31,722 nucleotides of DNA, from NCBI GenBank assembly GCA_027579435.1, contig JANBPK010000998.1:1-31722 (forward strand), read 5' to 3'. The position numbers and the translations under genes are program-made. The DNA is from Candolleomyces eurysporus (lineage: Eukaryota; Basidiomycota; Agaricomycetes; Agaricales; Psathyrellaceae). Each line of letters starts with the position of its first letter. Position 1 is the stretch's first letter. This document shows positions 20,401 through 29,870 of the stretch, one piece after another. Below the pieces are notes generated by a model. That model ran no database searches and had not been told where the DNA came from. It worked only from the letters and a program-made list of their open reading frames with translations.

Positions 20401-20977
20401 TATGGGTAGTGATTCTAATTTGAAGGTGCTGAGTGTATCATAAAATGGCAATGAAAATTTCATGTATCTCCTCGTAGTTTCGTCTGGACATCTTCTTGCG
20501 AAATTGGGGAAGACTGCGGTGTTCTCCTGCGTTGCTTTGGCTGGTCATAGCAATATCATTTGCCATATGTGCGGATGGGCAAGATGATGGGTGGTACATG
20601 GTTGAAGGACGATCTAAAAATTATTCTGAAAATCTCGGTAGGTGTTGGGCTCAAAGCACTTGGCCGGGGACAAAAAAGCGCAGATCTTGCCTCCCAGAAT
20701 TATCGGTCATTTCTCGATACTGCCAACGCGGATTTTTACGAAACCTGCCATCAACACGAGATAAGACATTGTCTCCGAGAAAATCCAACAATAATGGAAT
20801 AAATCTGTCGAGATGTGGTTTTTGGCCCAAAGCCGTTTCTCAGTGCCTGAGCGGCAGCCCGTTACCTTGTTAGGTAGGTAGACGGCACGAGGTCCCAATA
20901 AGGAACGGCCGGTATCCACACCTCCTCGGCCGACTCTGAATCATTTTCGATTTGGGCGCTGTACAGACCTCGGTCGC
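20401..20977. other. Intergenic between F and G
   Basis: Contains the leftover of the paralogue C-terminal codons after the gene F stop. A 125-codon plus frame (20496-20873) starts with a hydrophobic stretch but degenerates. I do not accept it as a gene. Confidence 0.4.
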
Positions 20978-21001
20978 GCTGCAACCACCATCAAAGCGAA
21001 C
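20978..21001 (+). promoter_or_regulatory. Conserved leader before F-box gene G
   Basis: GCTGCAACCACCA followed by TCAAAGCGAAC and ATG, with TTTGGGCGCTGTACAGACCT just upstream also resembling the gene F flank (TTGGCTGTACCTCAGTG). Confidence 0.5.
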
Positions 21002-22720
21002 ATGGAGTCTCCCTTTCAGTCGCACCTCAACACCAACTATCCCCCCTCCGACATCGAAAAGCTTCAGATCACGCAATTTGTGAAAGGGCTTCAAGGAGAA
21101 CTGGAAGCCCTGGATGCTGAGCTCACAGAGCTCCAATCGCGATCGGTGACAGCGAAAGAGCAACTAAGGCCGACCGACGCTGGCTTTACAGAGGTCGAAC
21201 AACGTATAGCTGCGTTGTCGTCCAACCGGGAGCGGCAAATACGCTTCATCGAACAGCATACTGCACTCCTAAACCCGGTCCATAGCATTCCCTTCGACAT
21301 CCTCCAAAGCATATTCGAGCATTGCGTCAGCGAGGGTGCTCCTTTCGCCTCCCTATACCAGCTGGATACAGACCCAATGATCCCTAGGTCTTGTCCTATG
21401 TTGTTGACGTTTGTCTGCAGCAGCTGGCGCAGGGTAGCCTTGAACTGCCACAGCTTGTGGGACAAGCCTCACATATTCCTCCCTGCCCAGATTAGCGGTG
21501 TCAGCCTCGTCCGTTGGATCGAAATCTTGAAGAATCGTGCACAACTCATTCACCTGTGGCTTTCCCGAGCTGGCACTCGTCCCCTCACACTTGCCGTAGT
21601 TTCACCACCTGGGCTCGAAACTAACGATGGGTTTCACGCCATTGGGAAAGCCATTATTGCCTTCTCATCGCAGTGGAAGCGGTTGAGGGTTCAGGGATCC
21701 AATTGCATCCTTCAAACCTTTTTGAAACTCCCAGCAAGTTTGGTTCCGAATCTTGAATTCGTCGATTTGACGTATGGTTCCTACCCAGGGACGGTCAAAG
21801 TGGATGCAGCAATTGGCAAGCCTGATTACTTAATATCTTCACCCTCTCTCCGACGTGTACGAATCGCGGGGACCTCTTTGCGGAAAATCCAACTTATCCC
21901 ACTTCCCTGGTCCCAACTCACAGACATCCGGTTTGGCAGGCTGGTAGAATCGCAGGGAAATTCATTCAACGACCAGGAGGTTCTGGAGTTGCTTTCGCGG
22001 TGCCCGCTTATCCAGCGCTGCGAACTCTACGTGCCGATAGGCAATGTCCTTCGAGAACCCCGTGGCCATCACAACCAAGTGATCCTACCCAAATTGACAC
22101 ACCTCGATTTCACTCATTCCCAAAATGTGGCGATGTTGTTCCTCTCGTTGGAGCTTCCGGCGCTCACGACGCTCAAATATTCGACATTTTCCACGGTCCA
22201 ATCGCTTCAAATCCTCCTAAAACGGTGCGCTGGGACTCTTCGCCACCTCGATCTGTCCGCCCATCAAATTACCGCAGACGAGTTGTTATCCATGCTTTCT
22301 CAAACCGTTCATTTGGAGTCCTTGGAATTGGCGTATCGGGCTTATGGAGGGTCGCCATCCCCCCTGATGACCGACGAATTACTCGAAGGTCTGACTCCTC
22401 CTATTTCAGAGTCCGCACAAGCTATTAGCCCGTTTCATTGTCCCGACCTGCAAAAAATCATTCTGCATGTGTCAAACGAACCCGAAGGACCTCGCATTAG
22501 TGATAAGGCGATATTTGATTTTATTAGGGGGAGGAGGGCGTTGGAAAAACCTACCCTGCAACATCTCGCTATATCTCATCCGGTCCATGATAAACAAGAA
22601 GACGTGGGTGCAATGCTACGAGAGCATGGAGTAGATGTTGGCGATATGACGATCGTACTTCAATATAGGAACCCTGGTCGGTATGGATATTCTACGTCGG
22701 AGGTGAATGGTAGACGATAA
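21002..22720 (+). CDS. Coiled-coil F-box/LRR-like protein, paralogue G
   Basis: A 572-residue single-exon protein and the closest relative of E (both MESPFQSHLNTNY). Residues about 20-90 are coiled-coil-like (LQGELEALDAELTELQSRS). The F-box-like domain spans about 94-153 (IPFDILQSIFEHCV, LLTFVCSSWRRVALNCHSLW). Leucine-rich segments (LPKLTHLDFTHS, LPALTTLKYS, TLRHLDLSAHQI) lead to the conserved C-terminus FDFIRGRRALEKPTLQHLAI and MLREHGVDVGDMT. The ATG is the first in frame and immediately follows the shared leader. There are no N's or frame breaks. Like its neighbours it is predicted to be an SCF adaptor with unknown substrate. The arrangement E-F-G, all plus strand and about 0.5-0.6 kb apart, is a tandem duplication. 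Confidence 0.88.
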   Translation: MESPFQSHLNTNYPPSDIEKLQITQFVKGLQGELEALDAELTELQSRSVTAKEQLRPTDAGFTEVEQRIAALSSNRERQIRFIEQHTALLNPVHSIPFDILQSIFEHCVSEGAPFASLYQLDTDPMIPRSCPMLLTFVCSSWRRVALNCHSLWDKPHIFLPAQISGVSLVRWIEILKNRAQLIHLWLSRAGTRPLTLAVVSPPGLETNDGFHAIGKAIIAFSSQWKRLRVQGSNCILQTFLKLPASLVPNLEFVDLTYGSYPGTVKVDAAIGKPDYLISSPSLRRVRIAGTSLRKIQLIPLPWSQLTDIRFGRLVESQGNSFNDQEVLELLSRCPLIQRCELYVPIGNVLREPRGHHNQVILPKLTHLDFTHSQNVAMLFLSLELPALTTLKYSTFSTVQSLQILLKRCAGTLRHLDLSAHQITADELLSMLSQTVHLESLELAYRAYGGSPSPLMTDELLEGLTPPISESAQAISPFHCPDLQKIILHVSNEPEGPRISDKAIFDFIRGRRALEKPTLQHLAISHPVHDKQEDVGAMLREHGVDVGDMTIVLQYRNPGRYGYSTSEVNGRR

Positions 22721-23107
22721 AATAGCCCGTCAATCTTGTATATCCTACCAGGCGGGTTCCCATCTAAACAACAGATGCTCTCCTGGGTTGGCTGATTACT
22801 GTAATTGTAATTACTGTGAATTAGAGCAGAATGGTGGCGTTGGAGAAGACTGGTCATGATCCATCTTGGACCTGGGCTGGATTGTAAAGTTCTGTCGATG
22901 TAACGGTTTGTCGTATTGCTCCGACTCTGCCATTGTGAGCCTAATTTGGTCGATTCGCGCTCACGTGAGACGCGTCTTAGCACGGGTGCAGTTGTGGCCA
23001 TTCTCCACATTGGTGGCCATTCTCCACTTGCGCTCTCCCATCGTTCTCAGCAGCTAGTCTCCGCCATACTCTTCAGGCCTACACCTCTTCACAAATATTT
23101 CATCCTC
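22721..23107. other. Intergenic between G and HMG-box gene
   Basis: Contains an AT-rich repeat (ATTACTGTAATT and AATTACTGTGAATT near 22796-22822) and the 19-bp duplication listed next. No gene was seen. The 3' part is the likely promoter and 5' leader of the HMG-box gene. Confidence 0.4.
22994..23027. repeat. 19-bp direct duplication
   Basis: GTGGCCATTCTCCAC occurs at 22994-23008 and again at 23013-23027 (period 19), about 80-115 bp upstream of the HMG-box start. It is a small tandem duplication, possibly of a promoter site. Confidence 0.6.
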
Positions 23108-24485
23108 ATGTGTTCGCCATTTGACCATTATCTAAACAATGTCTCTTTCCTCCAAGTAACGGGTTCCGCGCCCGTTTCGACCGAGTTTTCGGCAACTCAA
23201 GACCCGTTCTCTTTTCCTTCACTTCAAGAGGCTCCCACAGAAATACTAGATAATTTAACGCGTATTTATACTTCATTCACGCAGCTCCTATAGTTTCTCA
23301 TCCGTTTTAGAGGCATACTCCCAGGGCCAACGGTCGGGCAGCGACTTTGCTCAAGATTTAGACTCATCTTTCTCGCCCTATGCCACAGGTAGTTTTTTCT
23401 CTTCAATACGGAATATTTAGGCTCACAAGGATACCTAAAGGTTTCCCGGTCTCACAAAATTTGGGCGACAGCCCTGACTCACTGGCTCCAGATGTTGAGT
23501 CTATGGTCACTATCAGCTTCACTGACATTTACGGCCATGTCAAAAAATCTTCCAACTGCTTCATGCTGTACAAAGCGTGGAGATGGGACGACTTCCCGGA
23601 AGTCAAAAACTGCAAAGATCGCAACACGTTGATCTCGAAGCTTTGGCACGCCGAAGCAGACAACGTCAAGCAGTTTTTTCGCGACATGGCAACTAGAGAA
23701 AAAGCAGAACATCAGCGGCAGCACACCGATTATAAAGAGCGGCGGCACAAGAAGAAGCCAAAGAAGAGTCTGAGGAAGCAGCGGGCTCCCAAGGCATCAT
23801 CGACCATCGTTTCTCTAGAATCAGCGGTCTCAGACGGTGTTTTTTCTGACGGTGGCACTGTATCGACTACTGATGCAACCACGATCTCCACACCACCACT
23901 TTGCACGCCGGTGCCAATCCGTCCCTTCGCCCACCCCAGCGCTCAGGACACCAGCGACGCGACTCGTACCTCTGAAAGCCCTTTGGTGCCCACTATCCGC
24001 GACCCTCGGCGAGAACCTCCATTGTTCTTGAACCCTTGGACTGGATTGCATGTTCAACCTTACTCTGGCTCAGGAAGTAAGTCAACTCCAACGCACCAGC
24101 ATCATAGGGCTCGCGCCGAAGCTCGTGTCCAGCGTGTTCATCCTTACACGCAGGATGGTAAGGCTCGAGTAGTCGGGACTGCTTCCGACGCACCTGTGGG
24201 CGAACTACCGCTGGAACAGCCATACATGAGCCCCTTCCCAGCGACGCAGGAGCTTCAGGATCATCGGTTCTNGGGGGGTTCAGTCAACGCTCAATGGGCT
24301 CCCGCCACTCCCGACGCATTTGGCCAACCCCGGTGTAAGCTTTCCTCGGTTCCTGCAACTCCCTGGTATTAACCGCTCTCTATTAATGTCCACAGTCGTT
24401 GTNCCCATCTCTCTTCGACGGNNNGTCGTCACTCTTGAAGGATACAGAAGATTACTATCTGAGTTTTGGCTATCTTTTTAACTGA
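23108..24485 (+). CDS. HMG-box transcription factor
   Basis: Three exons join cleanly in frame: 23108-23261 (MCSPFDHYLNNVSFLQ), 23311-23388 (AYSQGQRSGSDFAQDLDSS) and one from 23441, with introns of 49 and 52 nt. At about residues 110-185 lies an HMG-box: HVKKSSNCFMLYKAWRWDD, LISKLWHAEADNVKQFF, then EKAEHQRQHTDYKERRHKKK. These match the family pattern of N.F.LY at helix 1, the invariant W before helix 3, EK.EH, and the DY..RP/RRKKK tail that binds the DNA minor groove. The C-terminal part is Ser/Thr/Pro-rich and probably disordered. The N at 24272 makes the end uncertain. The frame as given stops at 24372, but a 61-nt intron to about 24401 followed by LFDG..SSLLKDTEDYYLSF and TGA at 24483-24485 is a good alternative. 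It could be a mating-type-like or general HMG regulator. Confidence 0.78.
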
Positions 24486-25038
24486 AGGTGTTTCGAGCAA
24501 TGGAGGGCGCAGTGGTATGTCTTTCCATGGTTTACTTTTCATCCCCCAGTGGGACACCCTAATTTACGACCGCGATAATCCTCTGTCCTGNTTTTTTTTA
24601 CGATACGCTGTTACACTTTGGTATGATCGCTACGATTGCTATGCTCCTGCCATTCCTCTCACTTTCATCTATCTCGCATTGCTTTGTGAAATTTTTATCT
24701 CTGCATTGTATATTACTCAAGACTTATAATACAACACTGGTTAGTGGTGACCGCTTAGTGCTTGTTACTGTAATATATTTCTATACGTGAAGGATTGCCC
24801 AGTTTTTGCTCAATTGTTTCGATGGAGGAAACCCGAAGATTTATGGGGATGCACATGGGTTGATTGCCAAGTCTTTTCAGCGATCCTCAAGAACGACGTT
24901 TGGGAATTGCACTTGTATTCAATTAAAAATGTACCGGCATCAAGATGGATGAGCTGAATACGAGAAGAGGACTATAAGCGTAAATAGTTGTCTAGTACCG
25001 CAGTCAAGAAGGCAACCGACGAATAGGCCATGCATCGC
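24486..25038. other. Intergenic, nothing recognised
   Basis: AT-rich sequence between convergent genes (HMG-box on plus, orphan I on minus), with an N before a T run at 24592. The plus frame 24466-24729 is hydrophobic but has no support. Confidence 0.4.
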
Positions 25039-25746
25039 CTAAGAGCGACTTAAGGGTTTACAATAAGTCACCTCCAAGGGCATCTCAAGTATATGTTCCT
25101 CCTCAATCACCAGCCGATACGCCCGTCTAGAATTCTCGCAACGCACAATCTGAAGCAACCCTGACACGGAGAACAAAACCAGTCAGTGAGAGAAGGTTGC
25201 AGCGAGAGATGGAGTCCTACACGCATAATCCTCTACTGGCTCTCTAAACGCCTTCGCATGCCGATAGTACGCTTCCAAAGGGTACGAAATAATCATTATA
25301 TCTCTCGGGGGGTCGGAAATTAGCCAACTGTGCGCTCGAACGTCGAATAGAGCCTGGCCGTATCCGGTGAGGACGTGATCCCATACGTCGCTGATCTCCT
25401 CGTCTGTGAGTCTGAGGTATGGGCACTCAGAATGATTGCCCTTCTGGCACGTCGCTTCATGAGCCTTCTCGATGACCTGGAGAAAGGTCTTTACTGCCCC
25501 GCCAAAGAGGTTAAACCCAGGTGGACAGAACTTGGTGCTTCTTTCAAGCGGATCGGGATAGTTGAGGCTGTAGTCGTGGCGGGGCATCGCGGTGATGACT
25601 GGGGTGACTGTGGTCTGTTCAAAGCTGTATCTCTTGCCGCACTTTAAATAGAAGAATTGAACTGGTTGCCACTCATCCAGCGGACACAAATAACTAGAGA
25701 CAAATCCTTTCTCTAAATGCCTTGCCATTGTCGATTGAAAGTGCAT
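25039..25746 (-). CDS. Hypothetical protein, orphan I (two exons)
   Basis: Exon 1 is 25221-25746 (MHFQSTMARHLEKGF...). A 60-nt intron (donor GTAGGA, branch CACTGAC, acceptor GTGTCAG) leads to exon 2, 25039-25160, ending ...LEVTYCKPLSRS. The joined protein is 215 residues. Without the intron the frame continues 13 residues into it, so splicing is inferred from frame and from the charged, coding-like exon 2 (LLQIVRCENSRRAYRLVIEEE). I recognise no domain, signal peptide or membrane segment. Several Cys and aromatic residues (FYLKCGKRYSF, CQKGNHSECPYL) might form a metal or disulphide site, but this is speculation. The start could lie further upstream past the N at 25847. Confidence 0.6.
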
Positions 25747-26143
25747 AAGTTCCCATTATCTCAAAAATGCCACAACCGGGAGTGGCCCCGGTGCGGTTAG
25801 TCCTAGCCGCCGCCAGTAAGACCCCAACCATTGTCTCGTACCATCGNCCCCCCCGGGCAGCACCATCATGTCCTTCACATCCGCACAAATTTAAGGCAAA
25901 CAATGACTCCTGGTATGTCCTCATTTTTTACTCTAGTGACTGACCGCCAAGCTCGAACGGTGATGGCGTGAACAAGCGCTTCAAGTAGCGCGCGTCTATC
26001 GGACCGCTCAGCTGCAGACTAACTTCATGTATTTTCTTTGCATTTACACACGAAAGATTCTCTTAATTGTCGGGTAGAATCTTGTATACTGCTATCGACA
26101 CAAATAATTTTGGTATAATGTACAAGTTGAGGCAAGTAGAGAA
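25747..26143. other. Intergenic between orphans I and J
   Basis: Contains an N beside a C run (25847), in keeping with the indel-placeholder pattern. No supported gene. It should include the promoter of orphan I and the 3' end of orphan J. Confidence 0.4.
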
Positions 26144-26986
26144 TTATAGATCATCGGCCAGCTCTGGATCAAGCTCAAAGCAAGCCTCCGCAAAAATACT
26201 CGACTCCAACGACTCCAACTGCTGCTTCTCCTCTCCAAATAGCCACTGAGTGCCCAATTTCGGGGCGCACCTCGCATACGAAGTGCCAGGTAAAAAGCTC
26301 AGAAGCTCGTCGATACGGAGCTCTTGAAGGACATCCTTGCTCCGAGGGTGATTAGCAGCCCTACACTGGAGGACTTTCTCCATCGTCAGAACATCCTGGT
26401 AGATCCTCCCACGGAACTCGTACACCATCTTCTCGTAGTCGGGTGTACTAGCCCACAGATCGTCGAGGTTTAGGATCCCACGAGCGAGGCCTGGCGGGAG
26501 TACAAACGTAGCCTCGAAAAACAGTTTCCCCGCCGTCTCCGCGCTCGCCTTACCCTCGGACCCGGAGGCGGGCAGCGGCTCGATGTACCGCTTATAATAA
26601 ATCTCAAAGTCATCAGGCGAGAGGAGACTCTCAGCGACACTCTTGCCCAATTCAGAGTCTGCCCTACTTTGGGTGTGAGCCATCAGTGCCCAGTGGACAA
26701 ACCAGTTCCAAGTCGCTCTGAATCCTCGCTCGTAATACTCTTTCAACTTAGCCTTGAATTCGGGCGCGGCGAAAGGCTCGATGGACCAGAGCAGGGCCAA
26801 GACTTGATTCACGTTTTGCTGGGGACCTAAGCCTTGAACGCGGGACGTGTCTGAACCTTGCATGGCTTTTACCTTGTCTTCGCACCACAAGGTGTAGAGG
26901 TCAGCTGGGACGCGGGGGCTGATGACTCGCATCCGGGCCTCGAAGAAGGATCGGGGGGTGGGCTGGTCGGTGAGGACGAGAGGCAT
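26144..26986 (-). CDS. Hypothetical protein, orphan J
   Basis: An intact single-exon frame of 280 residues starting MPLVLTDQPTPRSFFEARM. It appears soluble and mostly helical (LKEYYERGFRATWNWFVHWAL, LTMEKVLQCRAANHPRSKDVLQ cut here into shorter runs: LTMEKVLQCRAA). The C-terminus is acidic (ELDPELADDL). No signal peptide, transmembrane segment or known catalytic motif is visible and I do not recognise the family. Codon composition is steady, and it is flanked by the same-strand orphan I to the left and Swd1 to the right. Its promoter should lie within 26987-27400. Confidence 0.72.
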   Translation of the reverse strand: MPLVLTDQPTPRSFFEARMRVISPRVPADLYTLWCEDKVKAMQGSDTSRVQGLGPQQNVNQVLALLWSIEPFAAPEFKAKLKEYYERGFRATWNWFVHWALMAHTQSRADSELGKSVAESLLSPDDFEIYYKRYIEPLPASGSEGKASAETAGKLFFEATFVLPPGLARGILNLDDLWASTPDYEKMVYEFRGRIYQDVLTMEKVLQCRAANHPRSKDVLQELRIDELLSFLPGTSYARCAPKLGTQWLFGEEKQQLESLESSIFAEACFELDPELADDL

Positions 26987-27406
26987 GGCTGAATGACGGG
27001 CCGTTGACGGTTATTCACAGAGACGATGGTGGTTTCCGTTGAGCAGCTGCCGAAGAGTTGGGGGAGATGATGCTGGAGTTGAACTTGAGGATGAGCAGCA
27101 TCCGGTGGGGCTGGTACTCAATTTATAGAAACTCCTCGAAGCAAAGCAAACCATGGGCACCATGGCTTTGTGAACGAAGCCATTGTGCGAGCACAAAGCA
27201 CAAAAGACAAGCTTTGATCATGTGAGCCTTCGTATGCAAGTTGTGCTTGGACCATGAACACACAGCCCCCTCGCCCCCGGCCTACCGATAGCCATTCAGA
27301 TTGAATCTCCTTGAGTCATGTAGCCATTTCATCTAGCCAAGAAAAATAGATAGATATTACTTCAATCAGACTGCTCAGCACCCAAACGTAGTACTCTCCA
27401 GGGCCC
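26987..27406. other. Intergenic upstream of orphan J
   Basis: Likely promoter of orphan J plus the 3' end of Swd1. Contains CCATGGGCACCATGG (27152-27166), an interrupted palindrome, and a CT/CCCC-rich patch near 27265-27285. No gene was seen. Confidence 0.4.
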
Positions 27407-29508
27407 TCACTCATCCTCCTCGTCCTCCATCAGCACCCTCATCCTCCACCCACCCGGAACATCATCGTCCGGGTCTTCCTCCGCCCAAAGGGTATCCGGG
27501 TCCACCGTACTGTTACTATTAGTATCAACAAGCATTTTATTGTCGTCTCCAGCAGCGAGAGTTCCGTTGGGCTTGGTATCCATCGCGTGATGGCCGTTCC
27601 CGTTGGTGTTGGCCGTCCCGTTAACGAGAGCGGGTGTGGGTCCACGGTCGGAGGTGACGCTTTGGTCTCGGGTGACGGGTCCAGCGAGGCCTCCGCTGAT
27701 AGGAGGCGACGTCGCTACGACGAACGAGTCTATATCGACGTCTTCTTCCTCTGCTTTCATTTTGCGTTCGAGGATCACTGCTTCGTCTTCCTGTATGCGG
27801 GTTTCCGCGACGAGTTGAGTGATCCGTTCGTTTTCAAGGAAAAGGGAAGGAAGAAGAGAGATGGGGCAGGTACTTACGATATCAAACTCGGACTCCCGCT
27901 CTTCGTACTCGACATTCTCATCCACTTCTTCAAACCCACCCGCAAACGCTCCCCACCGCTCAGGATTGGGACAGTGCCAGATATGCACATTGCCCAAATT
28001 GGTCGTCGATCCTATAATCGATTTTTTGGGATGCCACTACATGCAATTCTCGCGTTAGTTCATTCTTTCCACGACCAAGAGCCGCCCAACGAGCGAAAAT
28101 AGAAATGGAAAGAAGAAACTATGAACTTGAACGCACATGCAAATGAGTCAACGGCTCCCTGNCCCCCATCCAACGCACTAACAAACAACCCGTCATTCGA
28201 CAAATCCCAGATATAAACCTTGTGCGCAGCTGAGTCCGCTGCTCCGCCAGCTAACCACTCTCCGTCGGGGCTGTATGACATCGTGTGCCAAGCGGTTTTG
28301 TTGATGGGGTCGTTGAACCGGTGTGTAGGCTCCAAATCTTGTTCCCAGATATCCTGCGGGGAGGGAGAGGTGGAGGAGGGCGGGGAGGGAACGCAGTTCT
28401 GGGGAGAGGGTAAGGAGCTCGAAGAGTTTCCCTCGAGGTGGGCGTAGGAGGGGACCGTGAATTGGCGGAGGGTGCGGTCGGAGGAGTTGGTTACGAGCCG
28501 CCTGGGGAAGAGGGTTCGAGGTTGAAGCGGGAGTTGGAGTGAAGATGAATGATATGAATGAACGCAGAGTTAGCATTAGTACGACTTGGGATTCTGTTCT
28601 GGGAATAACCTCTTGGCTTCTCACCGTCCGCATTTTGTGAATTCGAGACCTTTCATCACGTTTGCTCCGGAGATTTTGTGTCGTGCAATCATCTGCAGTG
28701 TACGAAGGCTGAGTTGAGTGACTGAGCGACGCGTACGATTAGATTTTTTACGTACAGTCTTGGTTCGCGTTCGGAAGACCAGTAGCGTTCCGTTGGATGT
28801 TCCGATGAAGATATGTTTACCAGAGGGGTCGAATCGGGCAGTGGTTATATACGAGCTAAAGGATATGTTCGGATCGGTCTCCTATGCAAGTGAGAGCGGA
28901 CATACCGTCTCGAAGAACCCCCATCTCCCCCAACTCTCTCGCCTTCGACGACTTCCTTCAACTGCGTCCGTGATTTGCTCGCTTTTCGGGAATCGCACAG
29001 GTAAGCTTCGCCTGTCGTAAGAAGGGCAAGGATGATGCGACTGGGCGGATATGAGGGTCATTGTGCAGCGAAGATTGGTGGACAAACGGACCTGTTTTTG
29101 GGATGGAAAGAGGCGGAGACTACTGGAGCATCGAATCGGAGGGTATTGTGTCGTTGAGGAGGGTCGTAGGGGGAGGCTAGGTCCCAGACGACGATGTTCC
29201 AGTCTTTTGACGATGTTAGGAGGTATCTCGAGTTTCTTGACCAGCTGCGGAGGGATGGTCGTCAAGACTGAAGATAAATACTATTAGGAAGGGACTCACT
29301 CGACACTGGTAACAGGTTTAACGTGTCCATCCAAACACCTAATCTCGTTCTTCGTCTCCAAATCCCAAATCTCCGCGGCCCCGTTATGCCTGCCCGTCGC
29401 CAGAAACCGGCCAGAAGGATCGAACTTGCAGAATAGGGCGGTCGCTGGGAGGGTGGTTTGGATTGCTGTTGGGTGAGAGAGGGTGTGGAAGGGGTCTATG
29501 TAGTTCAT
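27407..29508 (-). CDS. SWD1: COMPASS subunit Swd1 / RBBP5 homologue
   Basis: A nuclear WD40 scaffold of the Set1/COMPASS histone H3K4 methyltransferase. Eight exons join in frame to about 523 residues: 29300-29508, 29092-29244, 28906-29040, 28756-28855, 28625-28692, 28137-28501, 27878-28036 and 27407-27790. The N-terminus MNYIDPFHTLSHP and the WD blades (NGAAEIWDLETKNEIRCL, RYLLTSSKDWNIVVWDL, HKVYIWDLSNDG, LGNVHIWHCPN) give a beta-propeller. After it comes the RBBP5 hallmark DENVEYEERESEFDI followed across an intron by EDEAVILERK, which in RBBP5 contacts Ash2L and activates the methyltransferase. The tail is acidic and Asn/Thr-rich. The N at 28162 beside a C run breaks the frame. Without it the join reads LDGGREPLTHLHWHPKKS, as expected. 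It shares a short upstream region with the acyltransferase gene. Confidence 0.93.
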
Positions 29509-29870
29509 TTTCAGTGGTATGGTATCAGCTCTTCGGGTGTGCAGAAATTGCTCAACCTACTGATCAGCGCTTCGTTCATTCCGCTCCAGGCTCAAATTTT
29601 CCAGCAAGTGATCGGTCGGCTAGAATCAGGGGCGTCGTTATAAAGTCGTATGGGACTGTAGCCGGATACAAGCAGATGGTGTTTCTTCAGCAAAGCAACC
29701 ACAGTTCATGACGCAGACCAAATGGCCCAATCAGTGATTGGATCAACCAGCGGACACGGCATCAACCCCAATGAGAAAACTTGCCCCCTGCCAGCGCGAA
29801 CTCCCTGCCTCCCTTTCTTCCTCCCCACCTCCTCCAAGGCGCAGCTGTTGGCTGTAGAAAGGATCGCTAG
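29509..29870. promoter_or_regulatory. Bidirectional promoter region, SWD1 and ALE1
   Basis: The two start codons face away from each other 362 bp apart, so both promoters must overlap or abut here. It contains the CCAAT palindrome listed next. Frames within it (29458-29711) are not supported as genes. Confidence 0.6.
29727..29741. promoter_or_regulatory. Perfect inverted CCAAT palindrome
   Basis: CCAATCAGTGATTGG is a perfect inverted repeat around a central G and holds one CCAAT box on each strand. CCAAT boxes are bound by the HAP/NF-Y complex in fungi. Its position 130 bp before the acyltransferase ATG and 219 bp before the SWD1 ATG fits a shared control site. The function is inferred. Confidence 0.5.

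Noticed and set aside
20496..20873. Small secreted-protein candidate (hydrophobic start LLWLVIAISFAICADG)
   Set aside because: No homologue in the window, the remainder has a noise-like composition, and it lies in the gap between two tandem F-box genes with no splice or promoter support.
22000..22428. 142-codon plus frame inside F-box G
   Set aside because: Alternative frame of a long conserved coding exon. The paralogues E and F do not keep it as the primary frame.
27587..28102. 171-codon plus frame
   Set aside because: Antisense to the last exons of Swd1, whose minus-strand reading matches RBBP5.
28193..28633. 146-codon minus frame
   Set aside because: Reads the Swd1 exon and adjoining intron in the wrong frame. 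The WD40 frame continues across the splice junctions.
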